The notes under the pieces were generated by a model. That model worked only from the letters and a program-made list of their open reading frames with translations. It was not told the origin of the DNA and did no database searches. 25,653 nt of DNA from NORP181 sp047623555 (lineage in GTDB: Bacteria; Pseudomonadota; Alphaproteobacteria; Rhodobacterales; Rhodobacteraceae): the NCBI GenBank assembly GCA_047623555.1, contig JBLHMP010000060.1, positions 1 to 25,653 on the forward strand, given 5' to 3'. The stretch's first letter is position 1. Each line of letters begins with the position of its first letter. This document shows positions 7,806 to 16,261 of this stretch, one piece after another. The position numbers and the translations under genes were made by a program.

Positions 7806-7834
7806 GCGTTCAGGGACTTGTCTGCGCGTTCAGG
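7806..7834 (+). repeat. Pair of direct repeats GCGTTCAGG, 20-base period
   Basis: GCGTTCAGG occurs at 7806-7814 and again at 7826-7834, each followed by a GAC or ACA-like continuation. A 20-base period puts both copies on about the same DNA face, which would suit a dimeric regulator between prmC and the DUF4167 gene. No regulator is identified. Confidence 0.4.
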
Positions 7835-7850
7835 ACATGTTTACTCGTTT

Positions 7851-7894
7851 GTGTTGCTTCTAGGTCGGTGCCCATTCGGGCACGCGCGCAACAC
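7851..7894 (+). other. Nested stem-loop upstream of the DUF4167 gene
   Basis: An outer 7-base stem (GTGTTGC at 7851-7857 with GCAACAC at 7888-7894) encloses an inner 6-base stem (GTGCCC 7868-7873 with GGGCAC 7878-7883) closed by an ATTC tetraloop. The internal loop has 10 bases on one side and 4 on the other. There is no T tract after it, so it is not an ordinary terminator. It may be a structured 5' leader of the DUF4167 mRNA. Confidence 0.45.
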
Positions 7895-7984
7895 CAAGCC
7901 CAAATAGTCGACGATCCGGTGTAGATGAACGCAAGAGGCGCGAAGCGGATCAGACAAACGTATTACAAGGCTGACATCGATCAC

Positions 7985-8584
7985 ATGAGATCTCAGAAAC
8001 CCCGCTCGCGGTCTAAATCGCATCGCAGTCGTCCATCTGGTGGTGGCGGCAACGTCGTCAACCGCGTGTTTGACAGCTCTGGCCCCGAAGGCAAAGTGCG
8101 CGGCACGCCACAGCAAATTATTGACAAATACACCCAGCTTGAACGCGATGCGCAGCTGAGTAATGACCGAGTTGCTGCTGAGAATTTTCAGCAACACGCG
8201 GAACATTACACCCGTATGCTAAGCGAAGCGCAGCACGAACAGGATACGCGCCGCGAAGAGCAAGAGCGTCAAAATCGCGAACGGCAAGCCGAACGCGACC
8301 GTGAACGCACCGAGCGTCAGGAACGCGAAGCAGCGCAGCGCGCAGAAGAACCTGCACCTACACCACAGCCTGCAATTGCGGTGGATCCTGGTGCCGGTGA
8401 GCAACCGGAAACCAGTGACAGCGGTCTGGTTGAGACCCCTGAAAGCAGTCCTCGCAAAAAACCGGCCCGGCGTCCGCGCACCCGTAAACCCGCAGTTAAA
8501 CCAGTTGTTGAAGCCGCACCCGCAGCTGAGGCAGCTCCTGCACCGACGAAAACTCCGGACGAGCCGTCAGAGGCCGCAGAGTAA
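7985..8584 (+). CDS. DUF4167 domain-containing protein
   Basis: The 199-residue protein has a DUF4167 domain at about residues 20-85 (NVVNRVFDSSGPEGKVRGTPQQIIDKY ... NFQQHAEHYTRML in outline), preceded by an Arg/Ser-rich basic N-terminus. A highly charged Glu/Arg stretch follows (about 82-125, probably helical), then a Pro/Ala/Glu linker and a Lys/Arg-rich tail. Such composition suggests RNA or nucleic-acid binding, but the function is not established. The family is characteristic of alphaproteobacteria and usually follows prmC, as here. I chose the ATG at 7985 because family members begin MRSQ; an in-frame ATG at 7925 would add 20 residues. Its stop is 2 bases from the rsmA stop on the other strand. 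Confidence 0.87.
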   Translation: MRSQKPRSRSKSHRSRPSGGGGNVVNRVFDSSGPEGKVRGTPQQIIDKYTQLERDAQLSNDRVAAENFQQHAEHYTRMLSEAQHEQDTRREEQERQNRERQAERDRERTERQEREAAQRAEEPAPTPQPAIAVDPGAGEQPETSDSGLVETPESSPRKKPARRPRTRKPAVKPVVEAAPAAEAAPAPTKTPDEPSEAAE

Positions 8585-8586
8585 GC

Positions 8587-9426
8587 CTAGGGTTTTAGGG
8601 ATCGGGCCAGAGCGCAGAACCCCTCAAGGGGGATCTGTTCGGCTCGATCTGTTGGTTTCAGTCCGGCGGCGATCAGATGATCTTCGATATTGGGGGCAAA
8701 TCCCTTTAGGGCAGAGCGCAACATTTTGCGCCGCTGATTAAAGGCGGCTGCGACCAATTTTGATAAAGTATCTGCATCGGCTGGGAATCGGGGCTCTGGT
8801 AATGCTGTCAGCAGAACAACGGCGCTGGAAACTTTCGGCGCCGGGGTAAATGCCTCGGGTGGCAGCGACATAACAATGCGCACGTCACAGCGCCATTGGG
8901 CAAGGATTGCAAGACGCCCATAGGCTTTGCTGCCGGGGTGCGCCACGATACGTTCGGCCACTTCGCGTTGAAACATTAGGGTCAGGCTTTGCCAGAACGG
9001 CGGCCAGTCCTCTGGCGTCAACCAGCGCACCAGTAATTCAGTGCCGATGTTATAGGGCAGGTTTGCGGCAATCCGAATAGGCGCGTTCAAATGGCTTAGC
9101 GGGTCAATTTCAAGCGCGTCACCGTTGATGATCTCAAGCTGACCGGGATAGGCCGCCGCAATCTGCTCGAGCGCCGGAATACAGCGCGCGTCTTTTTCCA
9201 CCGCCAAAACCTTACGCGCGCCTTCGGCCAGTAACCCACGGGTCAACCCGCCGGGACCGGGGCCAATTTCCAGCACATCACAATCGCTAAGATTCCCCGC
9301 TTGACGTGCAATTTTGGCGGTCAGGTTCAGGTCCAGCAAAAAATTCTGCCCCAGAGATTTGCGGGCAGACAATTGGTGTTCGGCAATCACCGCGCGCAGC
9401 GGCGGAAGGTCATCAATAGGGCTCAT
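8587..9426 (-). CDS. rsmA: 16S rRNA dimethyladenosine transferase RsmA (KsgA)
   Basis: RsmA dimethylates two adjacent adenosines near the 3' end of 16S rRNA in late 30S assembly. Visible family features include SARKSLGQNFLLDLN near the N-terminus, the SAM-binding LEIGPGPGGLT, the acidic VEKDARC and INGDALEID, the catalytic NLPYNIG, and the C-terminal FTPAPKVSSAVV and FNQRRKMLRSALKGF. The ATG at 9426 gives 279 residues and has GAGAAG five bases upstream; an in-frame TTG 18 bases earlier is the alternative. It is the last gene of the lptF-to-rsmA operon and is separated from pdxA by a 33-base-arm inverted repeat that contains its ribosome binding site. Confidence 0.95.
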   Translation of the reverse strand: MSPIDDLPPLRAVIAEHQLSARKSLGQNFLLDLNLTAKIARQAGNLSDCDVLEIGPGPGGLTRGLLAEGARKVLAVEKDARCIPALEQIAAAYPGQLEIINGDALEIDPLSHLNAPIRIAANLPYNIGTELLVRWLTPEDWPPFWQSLTLMFQREVAERIVAHPGSKAYGRLAILAQWRCDVRIVMSLPPEAFTPAPKVSSAVVLLTALPEPRFPADADTLSKLVAAAFNQRRKMLRSALKGFAPNIEDHLIAAGLKPTDRAEQIPLEGFCALARSLKP

Positions 9427-9428
9427 GG

Positions 9429-9527
9429 TTTCTTCTCGTTCCAAATACCTCCGCCGGAGGCAAAAAAGATTTCTGGTGTTTCATTAATTTTAGCGCCTCC
9501 GGCGGAGGTATTTGTGACAAGAAGAAA
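9429..9527. repeat. Long inverted repeat (two opposed CCTCCGGCGGAGG units) between pdxA and rsmA
   Basis: Arms at 9429-9461 and 9495-9527 are inverted copies matching at 30 of 33 positions, with 19 perfect at the inner end (GCCTCCGGCGGAGGTATTT), around a 33-base loop. Each arm itself contains the palindrome CCTCCGSCGGAGG. The minus-strand unit reads T tract, GCCTCC core, TATTT and then GAGAAGAAA, which serves as the rsmA ribosome binding site (9432-9437). In the operon mRNA the arms could pair into a long hairpin that hides that site. Confidence 0.85.
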
Positions 9528-9535
9528 TCCGGGGT

Positions 9536-10501
9536 TCATGATTTCTCTGCCATTCTTTGCGCCAGTTTCAAGGCTTCGACTAGGCTGGTTGGATTGGCGA
9601 TACCTTGGCCTGCGATGTCAAAGGCGGTGCCGTGGTCCGGTGAGGTGCGGATAAAGGGAAGGCCCAGTGTGACGTTAACCCCCCGGTCAAAATCCAGCGT
9701 TTTAATCGGGATCAGCGCCTGATCGTGATACATGCAGATCGCCGCATCATAGCGGGCGCGGGCGGCGGCGTGAAACAACGTGTCCGCCGGGTGCGGTCCG
9801 GTGACTGTGTAATCTTTGCCATCATACTCGGCGATCAACGCGTTGATCCAGTTTAGTTCTTCTTGCCCCATGTTGCCGCCTTCGCCTGCGTGCGGATTAA
9901 GCCCGGCAACGGCGAGGCGCGGCTGCGCTATGCCAAACTGGTCTTGAAGGGCCTTCGCGGTGATGCGGATTGTCTGGCGCAGTAGATCAGGCGTCAGTAC
10001 CGTCGGCACATCGGCTATCGCGATGTGGATGGTGGTCGGCACAACACGCAATTGCTCGCTCGCAAGCATCATCACCACATGATCAACCCCCGCCAATGCG
10101 GCGAGAAATTCGGTATGGCCGGGGTACTTAAATCCGGCGCCGTCGATCAGCGCCTTTTTGTTGATAGGGGCGGTACAGATGGCGGAAACCGCATCGCTCT
10201 GCGCCAGCGAAACCGCGCGTTTTATCACGTCGATGACACCTTGGGCGTTGCTTGGTTCTGCTATACCCGGCAAGGCTGGGGCGGCGAAATCATGGCGCAG
10301 CACAGGCATTGCCGAGGCGCTTAGCCGGGCGGCGGCCTCTGGGCTGTCAAGTTCGGCAATCGGCGTGCCCGCCGGCAAATGGCCCGGGTCACCGATCCAG
10401 ACAAAAGGGCAGCTGTCGCGCAATTCCTGCCAGGCCTTAACTGCCAATTCCGGCCCGACCCCAGCGGGTTCGCCGCAGCACAGTGCAATGGGCGCGCTCA
10501 T
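9536..10501 (-). CDS. pdxA: 4-hydroxythreonine-4-phosphate dehydrogenase
   Basis: PdxA oxidises 4-phosphohydroxy-L-threonine, the amino-ketone precursor for pyridoxal phosphate synthesis with PdxJ. The 321-residue protein shows the N-terminal CGEPAGVGPEL (in place of the commoner GDPAGIGPE) and the three metal-binding histidines in YPGHTEFL, NPHAGEGG and MYHDQALIPIK. The C-terminal RTSPDHGTAFDIAG is also characteristic. Its ATG overlaps the surA-like stop by 4 bases, so translation is probably coupled. The order lptD-surA-pdxA-rsmA is the same as in E. coli, showing a very old operon. Confidence 0.95.
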   Translation of the reverse strand: MSAPIALCCGEPAGVGPELAVKAWQELRDSCPFVWIGDPGHLPAGTPIAELDSPEAAARLSASAMPVLRHDFAAPALPGIAEPSNAQGVIDVIKRAVSLAQSDAVSAICTAPINKKALIDGAGFKYPGHTEFLAALAGVDHVVMMLASEQLRVVPTTIHIAIADVPTVLTPDLLRQTIRITAKALQDQFGIAQPRLAVAGLNPHAGEGGNMGQEELNWINALIAEYDGKDYTVTGPHPADTLFHAAARARYDAAICMYHDQALIPIKTLDFDRGVNVTLGLPFIRTSPDHGTAFDIAGQGIANPTSLVEALKLAQRMAEKS

Positions 10502-11754
10502 TTCTCGATGATCAGCGCATCCGCCTGCAACTGGTCCAGATAGCTGACTGAAAACGCATTCAGGCGCTGTTCGATCAAACCGTTGATCAGATCGACACGT
10601 ATATCGTCTTCGCCAACGGCAGGCGTGCGACCGCAGAGCATCAGCAGGATCAACGTTTGGCCATTCGAGGTGGTCAGGCGGGTTGAAATCTCGCCCGGAT
10701 CCAGCCTGGCCAATTCCAAGGCGATATCATTTGGGATACTGCCACTTTCCAGGCTTTCGCGGTCCAGCACTTCGGCGGGTTGATCTTTGGCAATGCCATA
10801 AAGGTCATCGCAGGTATCAATGCGGTTGGATATTTCAGTGGCAGTTTTAAGCGCCTGTTCGGACCGGCCACCGGCAATGTAATACCGGGCGAAATCAATG
10901 GCGGAATATTTCGGCGTGCCACCAGTGATTTCCTGTACATCCCGCATCTGAAACAGCGCCACAGCATTGGGCAACGATATCGGATCGGTCACTTCGCCGG
11001 GGCGCAACGCCAGCAGCAAAGGCCGGAAATCCGGTGGCAGGTTGTTGATCGGCAGCCAATCCATGCGCCCGCCGTTGCTGCGGGTGTCGGTGGCCGAATA
11101 TTGTGCGGCGGCTTTGGCAAATGCTTCGGTGCTGGTGATTTTTGACAGTTGATCCGCCAGCTCTTCGACTTGTGCGGCGTTTTGCGGGGTAATCGGGATG
11201 ATGATCTCGGACAGCAACACCTGGATGCCACCACCATTGCCAACCCGGCCCAAAGCCCGGTCGATTTCGGCGTCGCTTGGGCGCGACCTGTTCAGGAACT
11301 GTGAGCGCACCAGATCGCCCCATTCCACTGTGATACTGATGTAATCCCGAAAAGTTTCGGGTTCAACGCCACCTTCTTTGAGCGCTTTAAGAAACTGTTC
11401 AGGCGTCATTTTGGCGCGCTTGGCAAAATTTTCGGTTGCCACAGCGATGTCCTCTGGGGACAATTGAATTCCGGCTTCGCGGGTGGCCTGTTGTTTCAAC
11501 CGGTCTTTGACCAGTTCGGTGCGGGCGGTCTCTTCGGGGTTTCCGGGATTGCGAAGCAGCCGGTACAATTGTGCGCGCTGCTCAATTTCATAATAGGTTA
11601 CAACATCCGCATTGATGATGATGGCAGGCGAAAACAGGTTTTGTGCCTGAGTAGCCAAAGGCGTGAGGCCAAGAAAGGCCAACAAAGTCAGTGCCCTGGC
11701 GGGGTGCGAAAATCGGGACATAATAGAAGGGGAGAGAGATTGGATTAACTGCAT
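10498..11754 (-). CDS. surA: SurA-like periplasmic peptidyl-prolyl isomerase/chaperone
   Basis: SurA-type chaperones escort outer-membrane proteins, LptD among them, through the periplasm. The 418-residue product has a signal peptide (hydrophobic core about residues 20-34, cleavage near TQAQ at 38) and a SurA N-terminal chaperone domain at about 40-165. One parvulin domain follows at about 177-275 (LLSEIIIPI ... SNGGRMDWLPINNLPPDF). E. coli SurA has two parvulin domains; only one is clear here, and the rest (280-418) may be a degenerate second domain or tail. The start chosen overlaps the lptD stop by 10 bases; an internal ATG at 11721 (MSRFSHPA) is an alternative and would give a more usual signal peptide. 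Confidence 0.88.
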   Translation of the reverse strand: MQLIQSLSPSIMSRFSHPARALTLLAFLGLTPLATQAQNLFSPAIIINADVVTYYEIEQRAQLYRLLRNPGNPEETARTELVKDRLKQQATREAGIQLSPEDIAVATENFAKRAKMTPEQFLKALKEGGVEPETFRDYISITVEWGDLVRSQFLNRSRPSDAEIDRALGRVGNGGGIQVLLSEIIIPITPQNAAQVEELADQLSKITSTEAFAKAAAQYSATDTRSNGGRMDWLPINNLPPDFRPLLLALRPGEVTDPISLPNAVALFQMRDVQEITGGTPKYSAIDFARYYIAGGRSEQALKTATEISNRIDTCDDLYGIAKDQPAEVLDRESLESGSIPNDIALELARLDPGEISTRLTTSNGQTLILLMLCGRTPAVGEDDIRVDLINGLIEQRLNAFSVSYLDQLQADALIIEK

Positions 11755-13916
11755 GATCGCCTGTGTTTTTCTGTTCCGCTTGCCACGGAAAATCCGCGCA
11801 AGGCAATGGTAAACCCGAAATCGGTCGTGGGCTCAACACTTGTTGATGAAGTATAGCGTCGCTTGACCGAAAGATCGATTTGGATGCACTCGTTTTGATA
11901 GATCAGACCTACACCCGCGGTTGTGGCCCGCTCGTCGGTTATATCATAGCGGATATTGGCGTTGGCGGTCCAGAATGACGTGACCGCATAGCTGCCGTCA
12001 AGCCAGACCTCAGAGACACTGGCTTCGCGGTCTTCTTCTGTGTCTGCTTCCAGCCAGAGATACGAGCCACTGATGCGCGTACGCTTTCTGGCCCAGTCGC
12101 CGCGCAATTCCGCTTTGGAAAATTTCAGGGTGTTGTCGAGCAATGTATGGGCGGTTAGCGAAACCCCTTTGTCCAGTTTCAACTGGCCAGCAATGACAAA
12201 ATCCGACGTTGTTCCGGACAATCCAGATGAGGTGGAAAAGGACAAATCCGCCAGGCTTCGGAACACCTGGCCGACACTGGCCGATCCCTGCCAGCCAGTG
12301 GGAGCGATGCGCGTCCAGTTCAGCCCATAGACAAAGGTTGCGCCTTCTTCGCGCCGATCGTAAGCGGGAAAGCGGGAAAGCGACAACAGGTTGCCCTGAT
12401 CTAATTCGACAAAGCGGCTTTCGTCGTTGGGTACGTCACCACCGCTCACATCTGCCCAGCCGATTTGCATGACCGGTTCGAGGAAATGCGTGGCACCGCT
12501 GGCCGCAATCCGGGTCATTGGATAGCTGAGTTTCAGCGAGGTGCTGGGCGTGGTGCGGGTGATTGGACCGGGATAGTCTGAGTCTTGCGCAATATCAAAG
12601 TGATCTACCGCCAATCCCATACTGAAATCAGCGCGAAGACCATTACGCAGGACCCAGTTGCGCAGCCAATTAAGCTCGACCGTGGCGCGTTCCACATCCC
12701 GCCCCGTAATGTCTTCGCTTGAGCTACGGTAGTGGCCGTGCACATCCAGATCAAGCCGCAGTTCGCCACCAATCGACGTTGGATGAAGGCGGTGTTCATA
12801 GCGCATATCCACCACCAGATTGGGCAGCGTCGAATTGTCGTCGCTATCGCGCAGTGATTTGAAATGGATCAGGCTGGCACGAAGGGCGGTGTTGCGTTTG
12901 ACCCGGGTCAGGGCGATTTCGCTCTTCAGGCGATCAGTGTCAGGCAGGCCATAGTCAACAAGATAGGCGTTGTCGCTGGTGGCCTGAATGTCAAATGTCA
13001 GTTCAAAATCATTGGCAAAGTAAAACAGGCCTTCGCCAAACAGATAGCCACGGTTTTTACCGGGGATCAGATCATCGCGGGTATAGGCGCCCTCAAAGAC
13101 ATAAGAGCCGCGTTTGAACGCCTGACGATAGCGAAAATCCAATGTCCGGGTCTGGGGGGATAGATAGGGTGCAAGTGTCAGGTCGGCATGATCGCCCAGC
13201 TGAAAGAAATACGGCACCCGCAGGCCGGTGCCCAATTGGTTTGTTGCGCGAATCGACGGGATCAAAAATCCATTGGCCCGTTTCAGCGTTGGGTCGGGCA
13301 GGCGGAAATGCGGCCAGTAAAATACTGGAATGTCCAGCACTCGCAGCTGTGCTCCCTCAAAGTACAACTGTCGTTCGAGTTGGTCGTGGATCACCCGATT
13401 GGCGCGGATTTGCCAAAGCGGTGGTTTGCCACTTTCGCATATGTGGCAGGATGTTACCGCTGTTTTATCTAGTTGCGAATAGCGTCCGCCAACGCGGGTC
13501 ATTTGTACGCTTGCCAGTTGCAATTGCTGATCCAGCACCAGCCGTGCGCCGGTCAGAATACCGTTTTGCAATCCGGTATCCATCTCGGCGGCACTGGCCA
13601 AAATGGTGACTGACCCGCCCTGATCAATGCGGATCGGGCCCTCAATTTTGAGCTCGCCACTGGTGCGCTCGAAGGTGATGCGACTGGCGCGCAGGCGCAC
13701 GTCGCCGCGAAAGGCCTCAACATTGCCTTCGGCGATCAGCGTGCCGTCGGGGGTAATAAATACGCGATCGGCCACCAGAATGGCCGGCGTTTCCGCGCCC
13801 GACGCGTCTGAGCCGGCCGTGTCTGAGGATTGCGCCCGTGTTACAGAGGGCAACATGATTACCAGCACCAGGGTCATAACCCCGGTCAATATGGTGTTTA
13901 TCCAGCCGATTCTCAT
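11745..13916 (-). CDS. lptD: LPS-assembly outer-membrane protein LptD
   Basis: LptD forms the outer-membrane barrel that, with LptE, inserts lipopolysaccharide into the outer leaflet. The 723-residue protein has a signal peptide (hydrophobic about 7-27, cleaved near TRAQ) and an OstA/LptA-like jellyroll at about 45-150. From about residue 180 a large beta-barrel domain begins with the conserved VFYWPHFRLPDPTLKRANGFLIPS. Cysteines are at 157 and 160 (CHIC), 677 and 722, a set that could make the long-range disulfides known from E. coli LptD, although the N-terminal pair is spaced differently. The gene overlaps lptG by 4 bases and the surA-like gene by 10, placing transporter, substrate and chaperone in one operon. 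Confidence 0.95.
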   Translation of the reverse strand: MRIGWINTILTGVMTLVLVIMLPSVTRAQSSDTAGSDASGAETPAILVADRVFITPDGTLIAEGNVEAFRGDVRLRASRITFERTSGELKIEGPIRIDQGGSVTILASAAEMDTGLQNGILTGARLVLDQQLQLASVQMTRVGGRYSQLDKTAVTSCHICESGKPPLWQIRANRVIHDQLERQLYFEGAQLRVLDIPVFYWPHFRLPDPTLKRANGFLIPSIRATNQLGTGLRVPYFFQLGDHADLTLAPYLSPQTRTLDFRYRQAFKRGSYVFEGAYTRDDLIPGKNRGYLFGEGLFYFANDFELTFDIQATSDNAYLVDYGLPDTDRLKSEIALTRVKRNTALRASLIHFKSLRDSDDNSTLPNLVVDMRYEHRLHPTSIGGELRLDLDVHGHYRSSSEDITGRDVERATVELNWLRNWVLRNGLRADFSMGLAVDHFDIAQDSDYPGPITRTTPSTSLKLSYPMTRIAASGATHFLEPVMQIGWADVSGGDVPNDESRFVELDQGNLLSLSRFPAYDRREEGATFVYGLNWTRIAPTGWQGSASVGQVFRSLADLSFSTSSGLSGTTSDFVIAGQLKLDKGVSLTAHTLLDNTLKFSKAELRGDWARKRTRISGSYLWLEADTEEDREASVSEVWLDGSYAVTSFWTANANIRYDITDERATTAGVGLIYQNECIQIDLSVKRRYTSSTSVEPTTDFGFTIALRGFSVASGTEKHRRSCS

Positions 13917-15010
13917 CCGTCCTCCGCATGAAGCAAGAGGCCAACAGTCAAAAGGATCGATGCCAGTGGCGGCGCCCAGGCCGCCAAGGCCACCGGGATC
14001 TGACCGTTTTCGCCAAGAATTTGCGCAAAGTTGCGAATGAAATACAGCCCAAAGCCAAGAAGCACAGCCGTCAGGACCGACAATCCGGTACCGCCAAACC
14101 TAACGTGGCGCATGGTAAAGGCGGCGCCGACAAGAACCATGGCCATCAGAAACAATGGCCGCGCCAGTTCGACCTGCAACCAGACTTCGTATTGTTTGGT
14201 GGCAAAGCCGGCCTGGGCAAGATCGCGAATGCGTTCGGGCAAATCATAGATCGATATACCCGAGGACCGCCCCAGACCATCGCGAATACGGTCGCGGGTC
14301 AGGGTGGTCGGCATCCGCATCTGTCGTTGGATTTCGGCGGCAGTTTCCGGGTTTTGATCGCCGTCTAACGGCCAGATTTTGACCTGTTGCAGCAGCCAAA
14401 AGTTTTCCTGCAATTGGGCGCTGATGGCCTGAATACGCTGTACCGGGCCGCCTTCGGGGCCGTAGGTCAGGACCGTTACACCAAAAAGAGTGTCCGTATT
14501 GGCGTTATAGCCGGTTGCGTGAATAACCGATTGCCCCTGGGCATCGCCCTGACGCAGCCACAACCCTTCGCCACTAAGCGATAAGGTGGTCGAGCCGCCG
14601 GTGCGGTAGGTGTCATACAATTGTTGATAGCGGTTTGAGGTCGTTGCCACGATTGGGTTTAGCGTGCTGACCGCGAAAATCCCGATGACCATCGCCACCG
14701 CCAGCGGTGCGGCCAGTGCCCGAATGCCGGATCGTCCGGTGGCACGGGTCGCCACCAATTCGCTGGTGCGGGCCAGACCGATATACAAAACGATCGTCGA
14801 CAGGATCATCAACAAAGGCAGAATTTCGCTGATCGCCCCGGGCGCACTCAGTAACACCAACTGCATCAACTGACCAAAGCTGACATCATAGCCCTCAAAC
14901 CGGCGGATCTGCTCGATCAGATCGACCAACATGATTAGCGTTAGAAACACCGCGCCAATCAGAAAAAAGCTTTGGGCAAAGCGGCGGGCGAAATAACGGT
15001 CCAATATCAT
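13913..15010 (-). CDS. lptG: LPS export ABC transporter permease LptG
   Basis: LptG pairs with LptF to form the inner-membrane part of the LptB2FG transporter, which extracts lipopolysaccharide and pushes it onto the LptC-LptA bridge. The 365-residue protein shows the family layout of membrane helices near residues 13-33, 55-78 and 98-118, a periplasmic jellyroll at about 125-265, and three C-terminal helices at about 275-360. The start MILDRYFARRFAQSF is typical. It overlaps lptF upstream and lptD downstream by 4 bases each. The ATPase LptB is not in the window. Confidence 0.95.
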   Translation of the reverse strand: MILDRYFARRFAQSFFLIGAVFLTLIMLVDLIEQIRRFEGYDVSFGQLMQLVLLSAPGAISEILPLLMILSTIVLYIGLARTSELVATRATGRSGIRALAAPLAVAMVIGIFAVSTLNPIVATTSNRYQQLYDTYRTGGSTTLSLSGEGLWLRQGDAQGQSVIHATGYNANTDTLFGVTVLTYGPEGGPVQRIQAISAQLQENFWLLQQVKIWPLDGDQNPETAAEIQRQMRMPTTLTRDRIRDGLGRSSGISIYDLPERIRDLAQAGFATKQYEVWLQVELARPLFLMAMVLVGAAFTMRHVRFGGTGLSVLTAVLLGFGLYFIRNFAQILGENGQIPVALAAWAPPLASILLTVGLLLHAEDG

Positions 15011-16140
15011 GCGGTTGCCTCGCTACGGCGACGACGAAGCCGTGGCAAAAAGGGCCGCGCTGCAATGTGCAGGAACAGCGCAGCAATGATCAGCCCGATT
15101 AGCGTTGGCAGATAGATCAGCGGCCACATATCGGGGTTTTTCAGCATTGGTTTGGCAACCAACCCGCGCAACACCTCAAGAAAAATCAGGATCGCAAAGG
15201 CCAGCAACCCCTGTCGCCAGACCCCAAAGCGCGAAAACCCGCCCAACATCAGGCTGGAAAATCCGATCAGCGCCACGGCGATGCAGATCAAAGCCCGCGC
15301 AAACCGCAGATGTAATTGTTCGGTTAGCTGGCCCTGACTGTATTTCTCGGACTCAGCAAGGTCCTGCCTGTCCCCCAGCAATTCCAGCGTCGAAATCGCC
15401 CGTATATTGCGGCTGCGAACGTTATCAGAATGGACCAGCGACGTAATGTCATAGGAAAAATCTTCAAACACGGTTGTTGATAGCGTTCGGGTTTTCGTAT
15501 CCAGCCGTTGTGCCAAGCCGTTGACCATAATCAGACTGCTTTGCCCATCGTTGCGCACCAAAAATGCCTGTGCCGCGGTAAAGATTGTGTTTTGACCGGC
15601 GCGGCGGCTGTCAGATAGGAATACATTGTTCAGGGTGCCATCCGCGTCAATTTTCCGAATATAAAACGTCACACCTTTGGTCGGGTGCAAAAATGTACCC
15701 TCACTTAATAGGCGGGCGGTGATATTGCGCGAAACTTCGGCCTCTCGGGCGGCCAGTTGGTTGACGGATGCAGGCATTAACACATGGGTTAGGATGCTCA
15801 TCATCAGGGCAGTGACCAGGCCAAAGACCAACGCCGGGCGCGCCAGTTGCCAGGGGCTTGATCCGGTGGCCTGCAGGATGACCAGCTCACTTTCGCGGTT
15901 CAGCCGGTTGGTGACATAAACAGCCGCTGCAAACACCGCCATGGGCAACACCATGCGGATCAGGTTTGGCAACGCCAAAGTCGAGAATTCCAAAAACACC
16001 ATGGCCGATTGCCCGTCGCCAATCAGCCGGTCAAACAATACCACTGCCCGGTTAATCCAGAATACCGCGACCAGTATCAGTGCGAAAAACCCGAAAAACA
16101 GCAATAATTGTGACAGCACATATCTGTCGAATCGTGACAA
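15007..16140 (-). CDS. lptF: LPS export ABC transporter permease LptF
   Basis: The 377-residue partner of LptG has the same six-helix and periplasmic jellyroll arrangement. It begins MSRFDRYVLSQLLLFFGFF, has membrane segments at about 9-30, 53-80 and 100-120, and ends with three helices and a basic tail (RLRRRRSEATA). The start codon is TTG; a GGGGGG stretch about seven bases upstream can act as the ribosome binding site, and the product then aligns with relatives from its first residues. It is the first gene of the lptF-lptG-lptD-surA-pdxA-rsmA operon and is divergent from pepA with 134 bases between starts. Confidence 0.94.
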   Translation of the reverse strand: MSRFDRYVLSQLLLFFGFFALILVAVFWINRAVVLFDRLIGDGQSAMVFLEFSTLALPNLIRMVLPMAVFAAAVYVTNRLNRESELVILQATGSSPWQLARPALVFGLVTALMMSILTHVLMPASVNQLAAREAEVSRNITARLLSEGTFLHPTKGVTFYIRKIDADGTLNNVFLSDSRRAGQNTIFTAAQAFLVRNDGQSSLIMVNGLAQRLDTKTRTLSTTVFEDFSYDITSLVHSDNVRSRNIRAISTLELLGDRQDLAESEKYSQGQLTEQLHLRFARALICIAVALIGFSSLMLGGFSRFGVWRQGLLAFAILIFLEVLRGLVAKPMLKNPDMWPLIYLPTLIGLIIAALFLHIAARPFLPRLRRRRSEATA

Positions 16141-16178
16141 AATGAACCCCCCGGCGCCTGCTCTTGTTATTTTGGGCG

Positions 16179-16206
16179 ATGTTACCGCAAATTGCTGTCG
16201 GGTAAA
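16179..16206 (-). promoter_or_regulatory. Candidate promoter for the lptF operon
   Basis: On the minus strand a -35-like TTTACC (16201-16206) and a -10-like TAACAT (16179-16184) are separated by 16 bases, about 40 bases before the lptF TTG. Each hexamer matches the housekeeping consensus at four of six positions, so this is only a candidate. The space between lptF and pepA must hold promoters for both. Confidence 0.3.
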
Positions 16207-16261
16207 ACTGATATCTGGTCAATTGCGGGCGTGCGCGCTACCTCTTGGTGCAATCACAGCC

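Noticed and set aside
9429..9527. Inverted repeat considered as the ends of an insertion sequence or a miniature element
   Set aside because: There are no target-site duplications or transposase remnant, only 33 bases lie between the arms, and each arm matches a repeat unit found elsewhere alone. Two opposed copies of a small repeat explain it better.
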